In this document: positions 24,955-35,016 of the stretch, one piece after another | Numbering within the stretch: position 1 is the stretch's first letter | How the letters are laid out: the number at the start of each line of letters is the position of its first letter | Notes under the pieces: model-generated | Told to the model about the DNA's origin: nothing | Database searches by the model: none | The model's input: only the letters and a program-made list of their open reading frames with translations | Position numbers and translations under genes: made by a program | Assembly (NCBI RefSeq): GCF_900636545.1 | Contig: NZ_LR134290.1 | Span: 310,001 to 374,000, forward strand | DNA: 64,000 bases | Direction: 5' to 3' | From: Pseudomonas mendocina | Lineage (GTDB): Bacteria; Pseudomonadota; Gammaproteobacteria; Pseudomonadales; Pseudomonadaceae

Positions 24955-27090
24955 ATGCCGCACACCTGTACCCTCGAGCAGGCCGTCGACCACGTGCTGA
25001 GCGAGATCGACGGGCCGATTCATCTGGGCCTGCCCCTCGGCCTGGGCAAACCCAATCGCTGGGTGAACGCGCTCTATGAGCGCATGCGCAATCTGCCCGA
25101 GCGGCAGCTGACCATCTACACCGCGCTGTGCCTGGCACGCCCACGTGCCGATCAGGACCTGCAGCGGCGCTTTCTCGAGCCGTTCGTCGACCGCGTCTAC
25201 GGCGATTATCCCGAGCTGCAGTTTCTCGCTGATCTGCATGCCGGCAACCTGCCGGGCAACGTGCGTGTCGAGCAGTTCTTCTTCCAGCCGGGCAGCCTGC
25301 TCGAATGCGAACCGGCGCAGCAGGACTACATCAGCAGCAACTACAGCCATGTCGCCCGCGACCTCAATGCCAAGGGCCTGAACCTGGTCGCCCAGCTGGT
25401 TGCGGCCCACCCCGCACAGCCCGAGCATTTCAGCCTGAGCTGCAACCCGGACGTCACCCTCGACCTGTTGCCGTTGCTGCAGCAGCGTCGCGCGGCGGGC
25501 GAAACCGTACTCAGCGTCGCCCAGATTCACAGCGACCTGCCCTACATGGCAGGCGATGCTCAGGTGTCGCGCGATACCTTCGATATCCACATCGTCGAGG
25601 ATGAGCGCACCACACTGTTTTCAACGCCGAACATGCCGGTGACGCTGCAGGATCATTGCATCGGCCTGCTTGCCAGCACCCTGGTGCGTGATGGCGGCAC
25701 GCTGCAGATCGGTATTGGCGCGATGGGCGATGCGCTGGCCGCGGCCCTGATGGCCCGTCAGCACGACAACTCGCGTTACCGCAGCCTGGTGCAGGCACTG
25801 GGTGGTGGCGGCAACTGGGGGCAGACAATCAACGCCAACGGCGGCCTGACCCCGCTCGAACAAGGTCTGTATGGCTGCAGCGAGATGTTCGTCAACGGTT
25901 TGCTGGCGCTGGCCGAGGCTGGTCTGGTGCGGCGTGCGGTATACCCGGATGTACGTCTGCAGCGCCTGGCGCTCGGTGGTGCGCTGGATGATCAGGGGCG
26001 CCCGCGCAGCGTACAGGCCCTGCTCGATGCCGGGCTGGCGTCAGCACTGCAGCCTTCTGAGCTGAGCTGGCTGCATGAGTGCGGTCTGCTGCATGGTGAT
26101 GTGCAGTTGGAGGATGGCTGCTTGCATCTGCCAGACGGCAGTCATGCGGCAGCGGATCTGGGTGATCCGGATACTCAGACTCGCCTGCAACCCTGGCTCG
26201 GCCGTGCGCGGGGTGGTGTGTTACTGCATGGTGGCTTCTTCCTCGGGCCCGAGGGCTTCTATCGCCGCCTACGCGAGCTGGAGGATGCCCAGCGGCAGCG
26301 CTTTGCCATGACCGGTATTCGCTACATCAACGAGCTGTACGGCGAAGAGACACTCAAGCGCCTGCAGCGCCGTGAGGCGCGCTTCATCAATACCGTATTC
26401 ACCATGACCCTGCTGGGTGCCGGAGTGGCGGATCAGTTGGAGGACGGCCGCGTGCTCAGCGGCGTGGGCGGGCAGTACAACTTCGTCGCCCAGGCGCATG
26501 CACTGGAGGACGCGCGCTCTATTCTGCTGCTGCGCAGCTGGCGCGAGTCGGGAGGGGAGGTCAGTTCCAACATCGTCTGGGAGTATGGCCACGCCACCAT
26601 TCCCCGGCATCTGCGCGATATCGTGGTGACCGAGTACGGTATCGCCGATCTGCGCGGCAAGACCGACGCCCAGGTGATCGAGGCGCTGCTCAATATCAGC
26701 GACTCGCGCTTCCAGAGTGGGCTGATCGAGCAGGCGCAGCAGGCGGGCAAGCTGCCGGCGGATTTCCGTCTCGATCCGCGCTTTGCCAACAATCTGCCCG
26801 AGCGTCTGCAGCTATTGCGCGAGCAGCATGCTGAGCTGTTTGCCGAATACCCGCTGGGCAGCGACTTCAGTGCCGTCGAGCAGGACCTGGTGCGGGCGCT
26901 GAGCTGGCTCAAGAGCAAGCTGCGCCTGACCGAGGTGCTGGAGCTGGGCAAGGCCACGCTCGATGCGCCGGAGCCGGGCGCCTATCCCGAACACCTGCGG
27001 CGCATGAGCCTGGAAGCCCCGGATGGCGTGCGCGAGGCTTTGTACCAGCGCTTGTTGCTAGCGGGGCTGCAGGCGACCGCCGCGCGCTGA
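24955..27090 (+). CDS. Acetyl-CoA hydrolase/transferase C-terminal domain protein
   Basis: A 711-residue protein, much longer than the about 500-residue acetyl-CoA hydrolases. The N-terminal 350 residues are a divergent CoA-transferase half (GGTLQIGIGAMGDALAAALM). The C-terminal half has the AcH C domain, with INTVFTMTLLGAGVADQLEDGRVLSGVGGQYNFV in outline and TEYGIADLRGKTD. It may transfer CoA between acetate or other acids, but the substrate is not evident. ATG 24955 follows AAGGAG; an in-frame start at 24889 is not supported. Its stop converges on xpt. Confidence 0.85.
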   Translation: MPHTCTLEQAVDHVLSEIDGPIHLGLPLGLGKPNRWVNALYERMRNLPERQLTIYTALCLARPRADQDLQRRFLEPFVDRVYGDYPELQFLADLHAGNLPGNVRVEQFFFQPGSLLECEPAQQDYISSNYSHVARDLNAKGLNLVAQLVAAHPAQPEHFSLSCNPDVTLDLLPLLQQRRAAGETVLSVAQIHSDLPYMAGDAQVSRDTFDIHIVEDERTTLFSTPNMPVTLQDHCIGLLASTLVRDGGTLQIGIGAMGDALAAALMARQHDNSRYRSLVQALGGGGNWGQTINANGGLTPLEQGLYGCSEMFVNGLLALAEAGLVRRAVYPDVRLQRLALGGALDDQGRPRSVQALLDAGLASALQPSELSWLHECGLLHGDVQLEDGCLHLPDGSHAAADLGDPDTQTRLQPWLGRARGGVLLHGGFFLGPEGFYRRLRELEDAQRQRFAMTGIRYINELYGEETLKRLQRREARFINTVFTMTLLGAGVADQLEDGRVLSGVGGQYNFVAQAHALEDARSILLLRSWRESGGEVSSNIVWEYGHATIPRHLRDIVVTEYGIADLRGKTDAQVIEALLNISDSRFQSGLIEQAQQAGKLPADFRLDPRFANNLPERLQLLREQHAELFAEYPLGSDFSAVEQDLVRALSWLKSKLRLTEVLELGKATLDAPEPGAYPEHLRRMSLEAPDGVREALYQRLLLAGLQATAAR

Positions 27091-27117
27091 GGCGAAGCGC
27101 GACGCCGTGTACAGCCC

Positions 27118-27795
<678 letters not shown>

Positions 27796-27814
27796 TCAGA
27801 CAGGTTGTTGGCGC

Positions 27815-27837
27815 CGTAGCCCGGATGCAATACGGGG
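27815..27837 (+). repeat. Short repeat CGTAGCCCGGATG with hairpin
   Basis: Copy of the 13-mer also found at 21811-21823 (opposite strand). Here it extends into CCCG...CGGG, a small hairpin at about 27820-27836. It is intergenic, between xpt and a UPF0158 gene. Confidence 0.5.
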
Positions 27838-27845
27838 CGCTCGGC

Positions 27846-28328
27846 TCAGGCGCTCTTGGTCAGCCTGCGCAGAATGTCCCTGGGGATGCCGCGGGTATCG
27901 AGCGGCAACTTGTCCGGTGCGGGTTCCAGGCCCAGTTCGTAGAGCCAGTTGAGGGCGTATTCGCGCAGTTGCTTGAGCTCGTAGGCCTGCCACTGCTGGC
28001 GAATCGGCGCAAAGGCTTCGATCTCGTAATCGAAGGCGCGCAGCGGTTTGCGCCCCGTCAGCGCGGCGCTGAGCAGCGGGTGCGCATGCAGGTCATCGAG
28101 GGTGAACAGGAACGACTCGCGCATGGCGATGCGCTGCGCTGTGTCGAGGTTGGGTACCTGGCTGTAGCGGTCGGGATCGAGTTCGATCTGCTGGCGCTGT
28201 TCGCTGTGCTGATCCTCTGGTAACAGGCTCAGGACGCTGCCGCTTTCCAGGTCCAGCCAGTGTTCCTGCTGTTCGCGTCCGTTGATCAACTGAACCAAGG
28301 CGTCGAGGTCGAGAGTGAATGTGCGCAT
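27846..28328 (-). CDS. UPF0158 family protein
   Basis: A 160-residue soluble protein of the UPF0158 family, recognised by its opening MRTFTLDLDALVQLIN and the ELDPDRYSQVPNLDTAQRIAMRESFLFTLDD stretch in outline. Function is not known. The ATG at 28326-28328 fits the family; the frame extends further upstream to 28427 over a hairpin repeat. It lies downstream of rep on the same strand, 111 bases away, so it may be a separate unit. Confidence 0.82.
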   Translation of the reverse strand: MRTFTLDLDALVQLINGREQQEHWLDLESGSVLSLLPEDQHSEQRQQIELDPDRYSQVPNLDTAQRIAMRESFLFTLDDLHAHPLLSAALTGRKPLRAFDYEIEAFAPIRQQWQAYELKQLREYALNWLYELGLEPAPDKLPLDTRGIPRDILRRLTKSA

Positions 28329-28402
28329 GGTTTCAGCCCCTGTTTCTGAACGTGGTGTTCTTCTGACTGGCAAATATGGCGAGGGTGCCGGTGGCATCGA
28401 AG

Positions 28403-28422
28403 TGGTGGGCTGAAGCCCACCA
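28403..28422. repeat. Short perfect palindromic hairpin
   Basis: TGGTGGGCT and AGCCCACCA flank two bases. It sits between rep and the UPF0158 gene. It may be a rep terminator without a T tract or a REP-like repeat. Confidence 0.6.
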
Positions 28423-28439
28423 GACAACCAGTCCCCGCT

Positions 28440-30449
28440 TCAGCGCTTGAGCATGGCGCGCATATTGGCCAGGGCGTCGTTGCCGCGCGCGGTCTTGACC
28501 TCCGTCGGCGCCTCTTCCAGGCCTTCCCAGACCAGATCTTCCTGCGGCAGCTCATCAAGGAAGCGGCTCGGCGAGCAGTCGATGATTTCGCCGTACTGCT
28601 TGCGCTTGGCGGCGAAGGTCAGTGCCAGGTTGCGTTTGGCACGGGTGATGCCGACATAGGCCAGGCGCCGCTCTTCCTCGATGGTGTCGGCCTCGATACT
28701 GGAGCGGTGCGGCAGTATCTCTTCCTCGAAGCCGATGATGTACACCGAGGGGAATTCCAGGCCCTTGGAGGCGTGCATGGTCATCATCTGCACGCCCTCG
28801 GCGCCTTCTTCCTCTTCCTGCTGGCGTTCGAGCATGTCACGCAGTACCAGCTTGCCGATGGCGTCCTCGATGGTCATGTCGCCGTCTTCGTCGCGTTCCA
28901 GCGTGCTTTTCAGTGCCTCGACGAGGAACCAGACGTTGCCCATGCGCGCCTCGGCCACCTTGTCGCTGGAGGCGTTCTGCCGTAGCCAGTTCTCGTAGTC
29001 GATGTCCATCACCATGCTGCGGATGGCGGCGATCGGGTCGTTCTGCGCGCATTCCTGACGCACCCGATCCATCCATTTGGTGAAGCGTTGCAGGCGTTCG
29101 GTGAAGCGCGCGTCGAGGTGCTCGCCGAGGCCGATCTCGCCAGCGGCGGCGTACATGCTGATCTTGCGCTCGCTGGCGTAGTTGCCGAGCTTTTCCAGGG
29201 TGGTCGAGCCGATCTCGCGGCGCGGCACGTTGATCACCCGCAGGAAGGCGTTGTCGTCGTCCGGGTTGACCAGCAGGCGGAAGTAGCTCATCAGGTCCTT
29301 CACCTCTTGGCGGGCGAAGAAGCTGGTGCCGCCGGACAGGCGATAGGGAATCTGGTGGTGCTGCAGCTTCAGCTCCATCAGTTTGGCCTGGTAGTTGCCC
29401 CGGTAGAGGATGGCGAAGTCGCTGTACGGGCGCTGAGTGCGTAGGTGTTCGGTGAGAATTTCCAGCGCCACCCGCTCGCACTCGGCGTCTTCGTTGCGGG
29501 TACGGATCACGCGGATCTCGTCACCATGGCCCATCTCCGACCAGAGCTGTTTCTCGAACACGTGCGGGTTGTTGGCGATCAGCACGTTGGCGCATTTGAG
29601 GATGCGGCTGGTGGAACGGTAGTTCTGCTCCAGCATCACCACCTTCAGCGAAGGATAGTCTTCCTTCAGCAGCATCAGGTTTTCCGGGCGCGCGCCGCGC
29701 CAGGCGTAGATCGACTGGTCGTCGTCGCCGACCACCGTGAACTGGTTGCGCATGCCCACCAGCATCTTCACCAGCAGGTACTGGCTGGCGTTGGTGTCCT
29801 GGTATTCGTCGACCAGCAGGTAGCGGATGCGGTTCTGCCACTTCTCCAGGATGTCGGCGTGCTCCTGGAACAGCTTCACCGGCAGCAGGATCAGGTCGTT
29901 GAAGTCCACCGCGTTGTACGCCTTGAGCGTGCGCTGGTAGTGCAGGTAGACGATGGCGGCGGTCTGCTCCTTCGGGCCACGGGCATTGGCCAGCGCCTCG
30001 TCGGGCAGGATCAGGTTGTTCTTCCAGCTGTCGATGTAGTTCTTGATCTCGTCGGCACCGTCATCGCCGGAATACTCCTTCTGCATGATGTCGGTGAGCA
30101 GTGCCTTGATGTCGCCATCATCGAAGATCGAGAAGCCGGGCTTGTAGCCCAGGCGTGCGTATTCCTTGCGGATGATGTTCATGCCCAGGTTGTGGAAGGT
30201 CGACACGGTCAGGCCGCGTGCCTCGCTGCCCTTGAGCAGGGTGCCGACGCGCTCCTTCATCTCGCGCGCGGCCTTGTTGGTGAAGGTCATGGCGACGATG
30301 TGCTGGGCACGGATGCCGCAGTTCTGCACCAGATGGGCAATCTTGCGCGTGATCACGCTGGTCTTGCCGGAGCCTGCGCCGGCGAGCACCAGAAGTGGGC
30401 CGCCGACATAGTTCACGGCCTCTTGTTGCCGGGGGTTCAGTCGGGACAT
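28440..30449 (-). CDS. rep: ATP-dependent DNA helicase Rep
   Basis: UvrD/Rep superfamily 1A 3'-5' helicase of 669 residues that removes proteins from DNA ahead of replication forks. Motifs appear in order: Walker A LVLAGAGSGKTSVITRKI (about residues 19-36), motif II LLVDEYQDTN, motif III VVGDDDQSIYAWRGA, motif V/VI MTMHASKGLEFPSVYIIG and YVGITRAKRNL. The ATG at 30447-30449 gives the family N terminus MSRLNPRQQEAV; a 47-codon upstream extension is spurious. It is divergent from the EAL gene across about 270 bases. Confidence 0.97.
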   Translation of the reverse strand: MSRLNPRQQEAVNYVGGPLLVLAGAGSGKTSVITRKIAHLVQNCGIRAQHIVAMTFTNKAAREMKERVGTLLKGSEARGLTVSTFHNLGMNIIRKEYARLGYKPGFSIFDDGDIKALLTDIMQKEYSGDDGADEIKNYIDSWKNNLILPDEALANARGPKEQTAAIVYLHYQRTLKAYNAVDFNDLILLPVKLFQEHADILEKWQNRIRYLLVDEYQDTNASQYLLVKMLVGMRNQFTVVGDDDQSIYAWRGARPENLMLLKEDYPSLKVVMLEQNYRSTSRILKCANVLIANNPHVFEKQLWSEMGHGDEIRVIRTRNEDAECERVALEILTEHLRTQRPYSDFAILYRGNYQAKLMELKLQHHQIPYRLSGGTSFFARQEVKDLMSYFRLLVNPDDDNAFLRVINVPRREIGSTTLEKLGNYASERKISMYAAAGEIGLGEHLDARFTERLQRFTKWMDRVRQECAQNDPIAAIRSMVMDIDYENWLRQNASSDKVAEARMGNVWFLVEALKSTLERDEDGDMTIEDAIGKLVLRDMLERQQEEEEGAEGVQMMTMHASKGLEFPSVYIIGFEEEILPHRSSIEADTIEEERRLAYVGITRAKRNLALTFAAKRKQYGEIIDCSPSRFLDELPQEDLVWEGLEEAPTEVKTARGNDALANMRAMLKR

Positions 30450-30718
30450 GGGATCGATCACAGAAAAATGGCCGCGCATTTTAACAGGCCTGGCGGCTTC
30501 TGCCGCGACCGTCCGGAACTGTGGCCTGGCGCACGGAATTGAAGCGCAGCGCGCTGGGTTATCGGAACGGATGCAGTACTCTGGTTCCACTTGCCGGTTT
30601 TTTGGCTATACCTCAGGATGTGCGTTCACTTTCACCCGGATGTGATTGATTAGACGTCGGTTAAGACGCGGTCAGGCGACACGATTCGCCATCATTCTTG
30701 ATCATTGGGGGAGGTCGC

Positions 30719-32389
30719 TTGTCCACGCTCGTCGAACCCATGCGCCTGGTTCTGCTGGCAGATTCGCCTGGCTGGGCCGAACTGTTGCGCGAGCACCTGG
30801 GCGCCCTTGGCAGCCCCTCTCCGTTGATCACCGCACCGTCCTGGGACGCGGCCAGCAACCTGTTCGATGATCACGCCAGTGGCCTACTGCTGGCCACGCC
30901 GCAGCGAATGCCCGAGGCCGGTCAATGCCCGTTGCCTATGGTGCTGCTGCTCGAAGACGAGCCCAACGAGGAGCCGGTCGGTGTCAGTGACTGGCTGGTG
31001 CGCAGCAGTCTCAACCTCGATGTCTTGCGCCGCTGCCTGCGCTACGCGCGTGAGCAGGGCAATCTCAAACATACCCTGCAGCGTCTCGCCGAGCAGGACC
31101 CGCTTACCGGTATCGCCAACCGCCAGGGTTTCCAGACCCTGCTTGCTGCGCGCCTGGCCGAATGCGGCGGCCGTGGCCTGGTGCTGGGACATCTCGACCT
31201 TGATAACTTCCGTCACGCCAACGACGCCCTGGGCTACCAGGGCGGTGACCGCCTGATTTTGCAAGTGGTGGCGCGTCTGAAGAACCTGCTGCAGCCCTGC
31301 GACCAACTGGCCCGCCTGGGCAGCGACGAATTTGCGCTGTTACTGGACGTGCGTCGCGACCCACAGCGCGTCGAGCGTCTGGCCGAGCGCGTCACCGAAG
31401 TGCTGGGTGAGCCCTATTGGGTCGACGGCGAGAGCCTGCTGATCGGTTGCAGCCTGGGGCTGGCTCATGCCCGCGCCGGGGAGGGCGCCGACCCGCTGCT
31501 ATGGCACGCGCATATCGCCATGCAGCACGCCAAGAGTCAGCAAGGTTGCGTGTTTCACGTCTATGACGAGCGCCTCAACCGTAGTGCACGTAGCCAGGCC
31601 GATCTGGAGAGCGAGCTGCGCCGCGCGTTGCGTCGGGACGAGCTGGAGCTGCACTACCAGCCGCGCCTGTGCCTGAAGAGCGGGCGCATCGTTGGCCTGG
31701 AGGCACTGGTGCGTTGGCAGCACAGTGAACGCGGGCTGCTCTCGCCCAACGAGTTCGTGCCGCTGGCCGAGGAAACCGGGCTGATCGTGCCGCTCGGTTA
31801 CTGGGTCATCTCCCGCGCGCTGCGCGACATGCAATGGTTGCGTGGGCGTGGCCTGCCGGCACTGCACATGGCGATCAACCTGTCATTCCGTCAGTTCCAG
31901 GACAGTCAGTTGCTGCCGACGCTCAGCCGCCTGATCGAAGAGCGCGGTGTCGATGCCCAATGGCTGGAGTTCGAGCTGACCGAAACCGCAGTCATGCGCC
32001 GCAGCGATCAGGTGCAGCAGACCATGTTGGCACTGGGGCGGCTCGGCGTGCGTTTCTCGCTGGACGACTTCGGTACCGGTTTCTCCTCCTTCGTCCACCT
32101 CAACAGCCTGCCGATCACCCTGTTGAAGATCGACAGGAGTTTCGTCGGCGGCATGGGCGAGCGCGCTGAGAACCGTCAACTGGTACGGGCGATGATCAAC
32201 CTGGCGCACAACCTCAATCTCGAAGTGGTGGCCGAAGGGGTGGAGAACATCGAGCAGCTCGACATGCTGCGTCAGTTCGGCTGCGATCAGGTGCAGGGCT
32301 ACCTGATCAGCAAGGCCGTGCCGCTGGCCGAGCTGGCGCGTTTTTTGGTGTTCGGCATGCGCCAGCCGCTGCTCGGCGGTGGTTCGTGA
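30719..32389 (+). CDS. GGDEF-EAL protein, probable c-di-GMP phosphodiesterase
   Basis: A 556-residue cytoplasmic protein. Residues about 1-115 resemble a degenerate receiver domain (MRLVLLADSPGWAELLREH; no obvious phospho-acceptor Asp in the usual context). Residues about 125-290 are a GGDEF domain with the altered motif RLGSDEF, so cyclase activity is doubtful. Residues about 305-550 are an EAL domain with EALVRW, NLSFRQF, ELTET, DDFGTGFSS and VAEGVE intact, predicting active phosphodiesterase. The PAO1 gene beside rep (ProE) is a phosphodiesterase, and this looks like its ortholog. The TTG start is supported by GGGGGAGG at about 30707. Confidence 0.88.
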   Translation: MSTLVEPMRLVLLADSPGWAELLREHLGALGSPSPLITAPSWDAASNLFDDHASGLLLATPQRMPEAGQCPLPMVLLLEDEPNEEPVGVSDWLVRSSLNLDVLRRCLRYAREQGNLKHTLQRLAEQDPLTGIANRQGFQTLLAARLAECGGRGLVLGHLDLDNFRHANDALGYQGGDRLILQVVARLKNLLQPCDQLARLGSDEFALLLDVRRDPQRVERLAERVTEVLGEPYWVDGESLLIGCSLGLAHARAGEGADPLLWHAHIAMQHAKSQQGCVFHVYDERLNRSARSQADLESELRRALRRDELELHYQPRLCLKSGRIVGLEALVRWQHSERGLLSPNEFVPLAEETGLIVPLGYWVISRALRDMQWLRGRGLPALHMAINLSFRQFQDSQLLPTLSRLIEERGVDAQWLEFELTETAVMRRSDQVQQTMLALGRLGVRFSLDDFGTGFSSFVHLNSLPITLLKIDRSFVGGMGERAENRQLVRAMINLAHNLNLEVVAEGVENIEQLDMLRQFGCDQVQGYLISKAVPLAELARFLVFGMRQPLLGGGS

Positions 32390-32398
32390 ACCGCCGGG

Positions 32399-33784
32399 TT
32401 ACGACAGGCAGATGTCGCCTTCGAGACCTTTCGGCCGTTGCAGGCGCGCGATCTTCCATTGGAAACCCAGCACCAGGCCGGTAGCCGTCGCCGCCAGGCC
32501 TGCAGCCAGACCCCACCAGACGCCATGGGCGCCCCAGCCCAGCGGGAAGGCCAGTAGCCAGGCCAGCGGCGCGCCGATGCACCAGTAGCCGGTCAGGCCG
32601 ATCACCAGAGTGGTACGACCGTCGTTGAGCCCCCGGATCGCACCCATGGCGATGCTCTGCAGGCCGTCGAACAGCTCGAACCAGGCGGCGATCGCCAGCA
32701 GGCTCACCGCCAGGGTGACGATATCGGCGAACGCCGGATCATGCCGGTCTAGGAACAGGCCGATGATCCACTCCGGCAGCAGCCAGAACAGCAGAGCGAA
32801 CATCAGCATCAGTGCCGCGCCGAGGCACATGCCCAGATGCCCTGCCAGGCGTGACAGATGCAGGCGGTTGGCGCCGTAGTGCAGGCCAACGCGAAAGGTC
32901 ACCGCATAGGACAGGCCCTGCGGCACGATGAACGCCAGGGCAACTGTCTGTATGGCGATCTGATGGGCTGCCAGTTGCACGCTGCCCAATGCACCCATGC
33001 ACAGCGTGGCGAAGGTGAACAGGCCTTGCTCGGCGGCGTAGGTGCCGCCAATCGGCAAACCGAGGCGCAGCAGATCGCGTATCTCGGCCCGCTGCGGGCG
33101 ACCCAGGCCGCCTCTTAGCTTGTACCCTCGGTAAGTTGGTGAGATCAGGATATACAGCGCCAGAGCCAGTGCCATGGCGCTGCTGACCAGCGCGGTGGTC
33201 ATGCCGATACCGCTCAGACCGAGGCTCGGCAGGCCGAACCAACCCTTGATCAGCGCATAGTTGATGGCGAAGTTGGCGGCCGTACCGACGATGCTGATGG
33301 CCATCACCGGGCCAGGATGGCCGATGGCGCTGGTGAAGCCGCGCAGGGCCATGAAACACAGGTAGCCGGGCAGGGCCAGTGACAGCGGGCGCAGGAAGGC
33401 CATGGCCTGGTTGGCCGCTGCAGGGTCCTGGCCCAGATGCGGTAGCAACGGGCCCAGCCCATTGAGGCACAGTGCACTGGCAACGCCCAGCAGCATGGCC
33501 AGCCAAAGTCCGTTGCGCAGCAGACGGGTGACGCCGCTCGGGTCACCGGCACCATGACGAATCGAGACCAGGCTGCCTACCGCGGCGATCACGCCGGTGC
33601 AGAAGATCGAGAAGATGAAATAGCAGGTGGCACCCAGCGCGCCCCCGGCCAACTGCTCCGGGCCGAGCATGGCCATCATCAGCGTGTCGGTAAAAATCAT
33701 CAGCGCGTGGGCCAACTGCGCGGAGATCAGCGGGCCGGCCAGGCGCAGCAGTGCACCCAGCTCATGGCCAAGGGAATTCTTCAT
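32399..33784 (-). CDS. MATE-family multidrug/Na+ antiporter
   Basis: A 461-residue transporter with 12 predicted helices in two halves, NorM-type. Signature stretches are RLAGPLISAQLAHALMIFTDTLMMAMLGPEQLAGGALG near the N terminus and LRLGLPIGGTYAAEQGLFTFATLCMG at the start of the second half. It would export cationic drugs or dyes in exchange for Na+ or H+. The ATG at 33782-33784 is right for the family; 18 extra residues upstream are unlikely. It is convergent with the EAL gene (nine bases between stops) and divergent from a LysR regulator that might control it. Confidence 0.9.
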   Translation of the reverse strand: MKNSLGHELGALLRLAGPLISAQLAHALMIFTDTLMMAMLGPEQLAGGALGATCYFIFSIFCTGVIAAVGSLVSIRHGAGDPSGVTRLLRNGLWLAMLLGVASALCLNGLGPLLPHLGQDPAAANQAMAFLRPLSLALPGYLCFMALRGFTSAIGHPGPVMAISIVGTAANFAINYALIKGWFGLPSLGLSGIGMTTALVSSAMALALALYILISPTYRGYKLRGGLGRPQRAEIRDLLRLGLPIGGTYAAEQGLFTFATLCMGALGSVQLAAHQIAIQTVALAFIVPQGLSYAVTFRVGLHYGANRLHLSRLAGHLGMCLGAALMLMFALLFWLLPEWIIGLFLDRHDPAFADIVTLAVSLLAIAAWFELFDGLQSIAMGAIRGLNDGRTTLVIGLTGYWCIGAPLAWLLAFPLGWGAHGVWWGLAAGLAATATGLVLGFQWKIARLQRPKGLEGDICLS

Positions 33785-33887
33785 GATGAGTAAAACTTCG
33801 GTAGGGTAAGCATCCCCAGACTGTCGTCGGGTGAGCAATGGCCGCTATTCTCGGGTTTATAGTGATTGCCCACAAAAGGAAAATAAC

Positions 33888-33900
33888 CATGCCAGGCATG
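33888..33900. promoter_or_regulatory. CATGCCAGGCATG palindrome upstream of lysR-type gene
   Basis: A 13-base perfect palindrome lies 23 bases before the LysR start, in the divergent region with the MATE pump gene. Possible regulator binding site; inferred from symmetry only. Confidence 0.4.
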
Positions 33901-33923
33901 ACTAAAACTCATGGAGCAGTGCA

Positions 33924-34844
33924 ATGACCCGCCGCCTTCCTCCGCTGTACGCACTGCGTGCCTTCGAGGCTGCCGCCCGCCATGCCTCATTCACCCGGGC
34001 TGCCGAGGAGCTGGCTATTACGCAGAGTGCGGTAAGTCGGCATATCCGCACGCTGGAGGATTACTTTGCCTGCCGCCTGTTCGAGCGCCGCGGCCGCAGC
34101 CTGCAACTGACCGACCCAGGTCGCGCCTTGCTGCCGGGGTTGAGCGATGGCTTCGATGCACTGGAGCGAGCCAGCGCCGCGTTGCGCATCGACGATCAGG
34201 TGCTGCGCCTGAAGGCGCCCTCCACCCTGACCATGCGTTGGCTGCTGGCCCGTCTGTCGCACTTTCGCCTGGCCAACGCGGATAGCGAAGTGCAACTCAC
34301 CAGCGCGTGGATGGATGTGGACAAGGTCGATTTTCGCCACGAGCCATTCGACTGCGCAGTCCTTCTTTCCGACGGCCAGTTTCCTGACGAGTGGGAAAGC
34401 GTGCTGCTGTTCGAGGAATGGCTGACCCCGGTGTGCGCGGCCGCTGATACGGTGGCCGGCCCGTGGACGCTGGCACGTCTGCAGGCTGCCGAACAGCTGC
34501 ATCCGACGCCGGATAGGCGCGACTGGCGGCGCTGGTTGCAGGCCACCGGCCTGGGGGAGCAGGTGCCACTGAAGACCGGTCAGCTGTTCGACATGCTCGA
34601 ACTGGGTATCGTCGCGGCTGCGCGGGGATATGGCGTGTCCATCGGCGACCTGCTGATGGTGGCCGAGGACGTAAACGCTGGTCGACTCGGTCTACCCTGG
34701 CCAACGGCGGTATTCAGTGGTGACAGCTACTATCTGGTATGGCCGCGTGGCCATCGCGCCCAGGCGCGTCTGCAGCGGTTGCGCGATTACCTGTTGGCAG
34801 AAGTGGCGGCGATGCAGCTCCCGCAGGTGGAGCGTTTGCTGTGA
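33924..34844 (+). CDS. LysR-family regulator (GcvA-like)
   Basis: A 306-residue LysR protein. The winged helix spans residues about 8-65 (LYALRAFEAAARHASFTRAAEELAITQSAVSRHIRTLED in outline), which is the GcvA subgroup pattern. The effector domain covers about 92-300. It is divergent from the MATE pump with 139 bases between, suggesting control of that gene and itself. The effector is unknown. The RVERLL C terminus is followed by an AT-rich spacer before the chemoreceptor gene. Confidence 0.88.
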   Translation: MTRRLPPLYALRAFEAAARHASFTRAAEELAITQSAVSRHIRTLEDYFACRLFERRGRSLQLTDPGRALLPGLSDGFDALERASAALRIDDQVLRLKAPSTLTMRWLLARLSHFRLANADSEVQLTSAWMDVDKVDFRHEPFDCAVLLSDGQFPDEWESVLLFEEWLTPVCAAADTVAGPWTLARLQAAEQLHPTPDRRDWRRWLQATGLGEQVPLKTGQLFDMLELGIVAAARGYGVSIGDLLMVAEDVNAGRLGLPWPTAVFSGDSYYLVWPRGHRAQARLQRLRDYLLAEVAAMQLPQVERLL

Positions 34845-35016
34845 CCATGCTGGCTTTTTGATAATTAATGATGGCCATTCGGCAGACGCCAATTGACCAA
34901 CCATACTACTCAGGTATCCTGCCGCGCCCTCGGCTCCAAGTCGTCTGATGACTCTGGTCCAATCCATCCCTAGTTCCGTTGGCCTGCCACCCTGAGTCAG
35001 GCCTTGAGAGGCCTGA

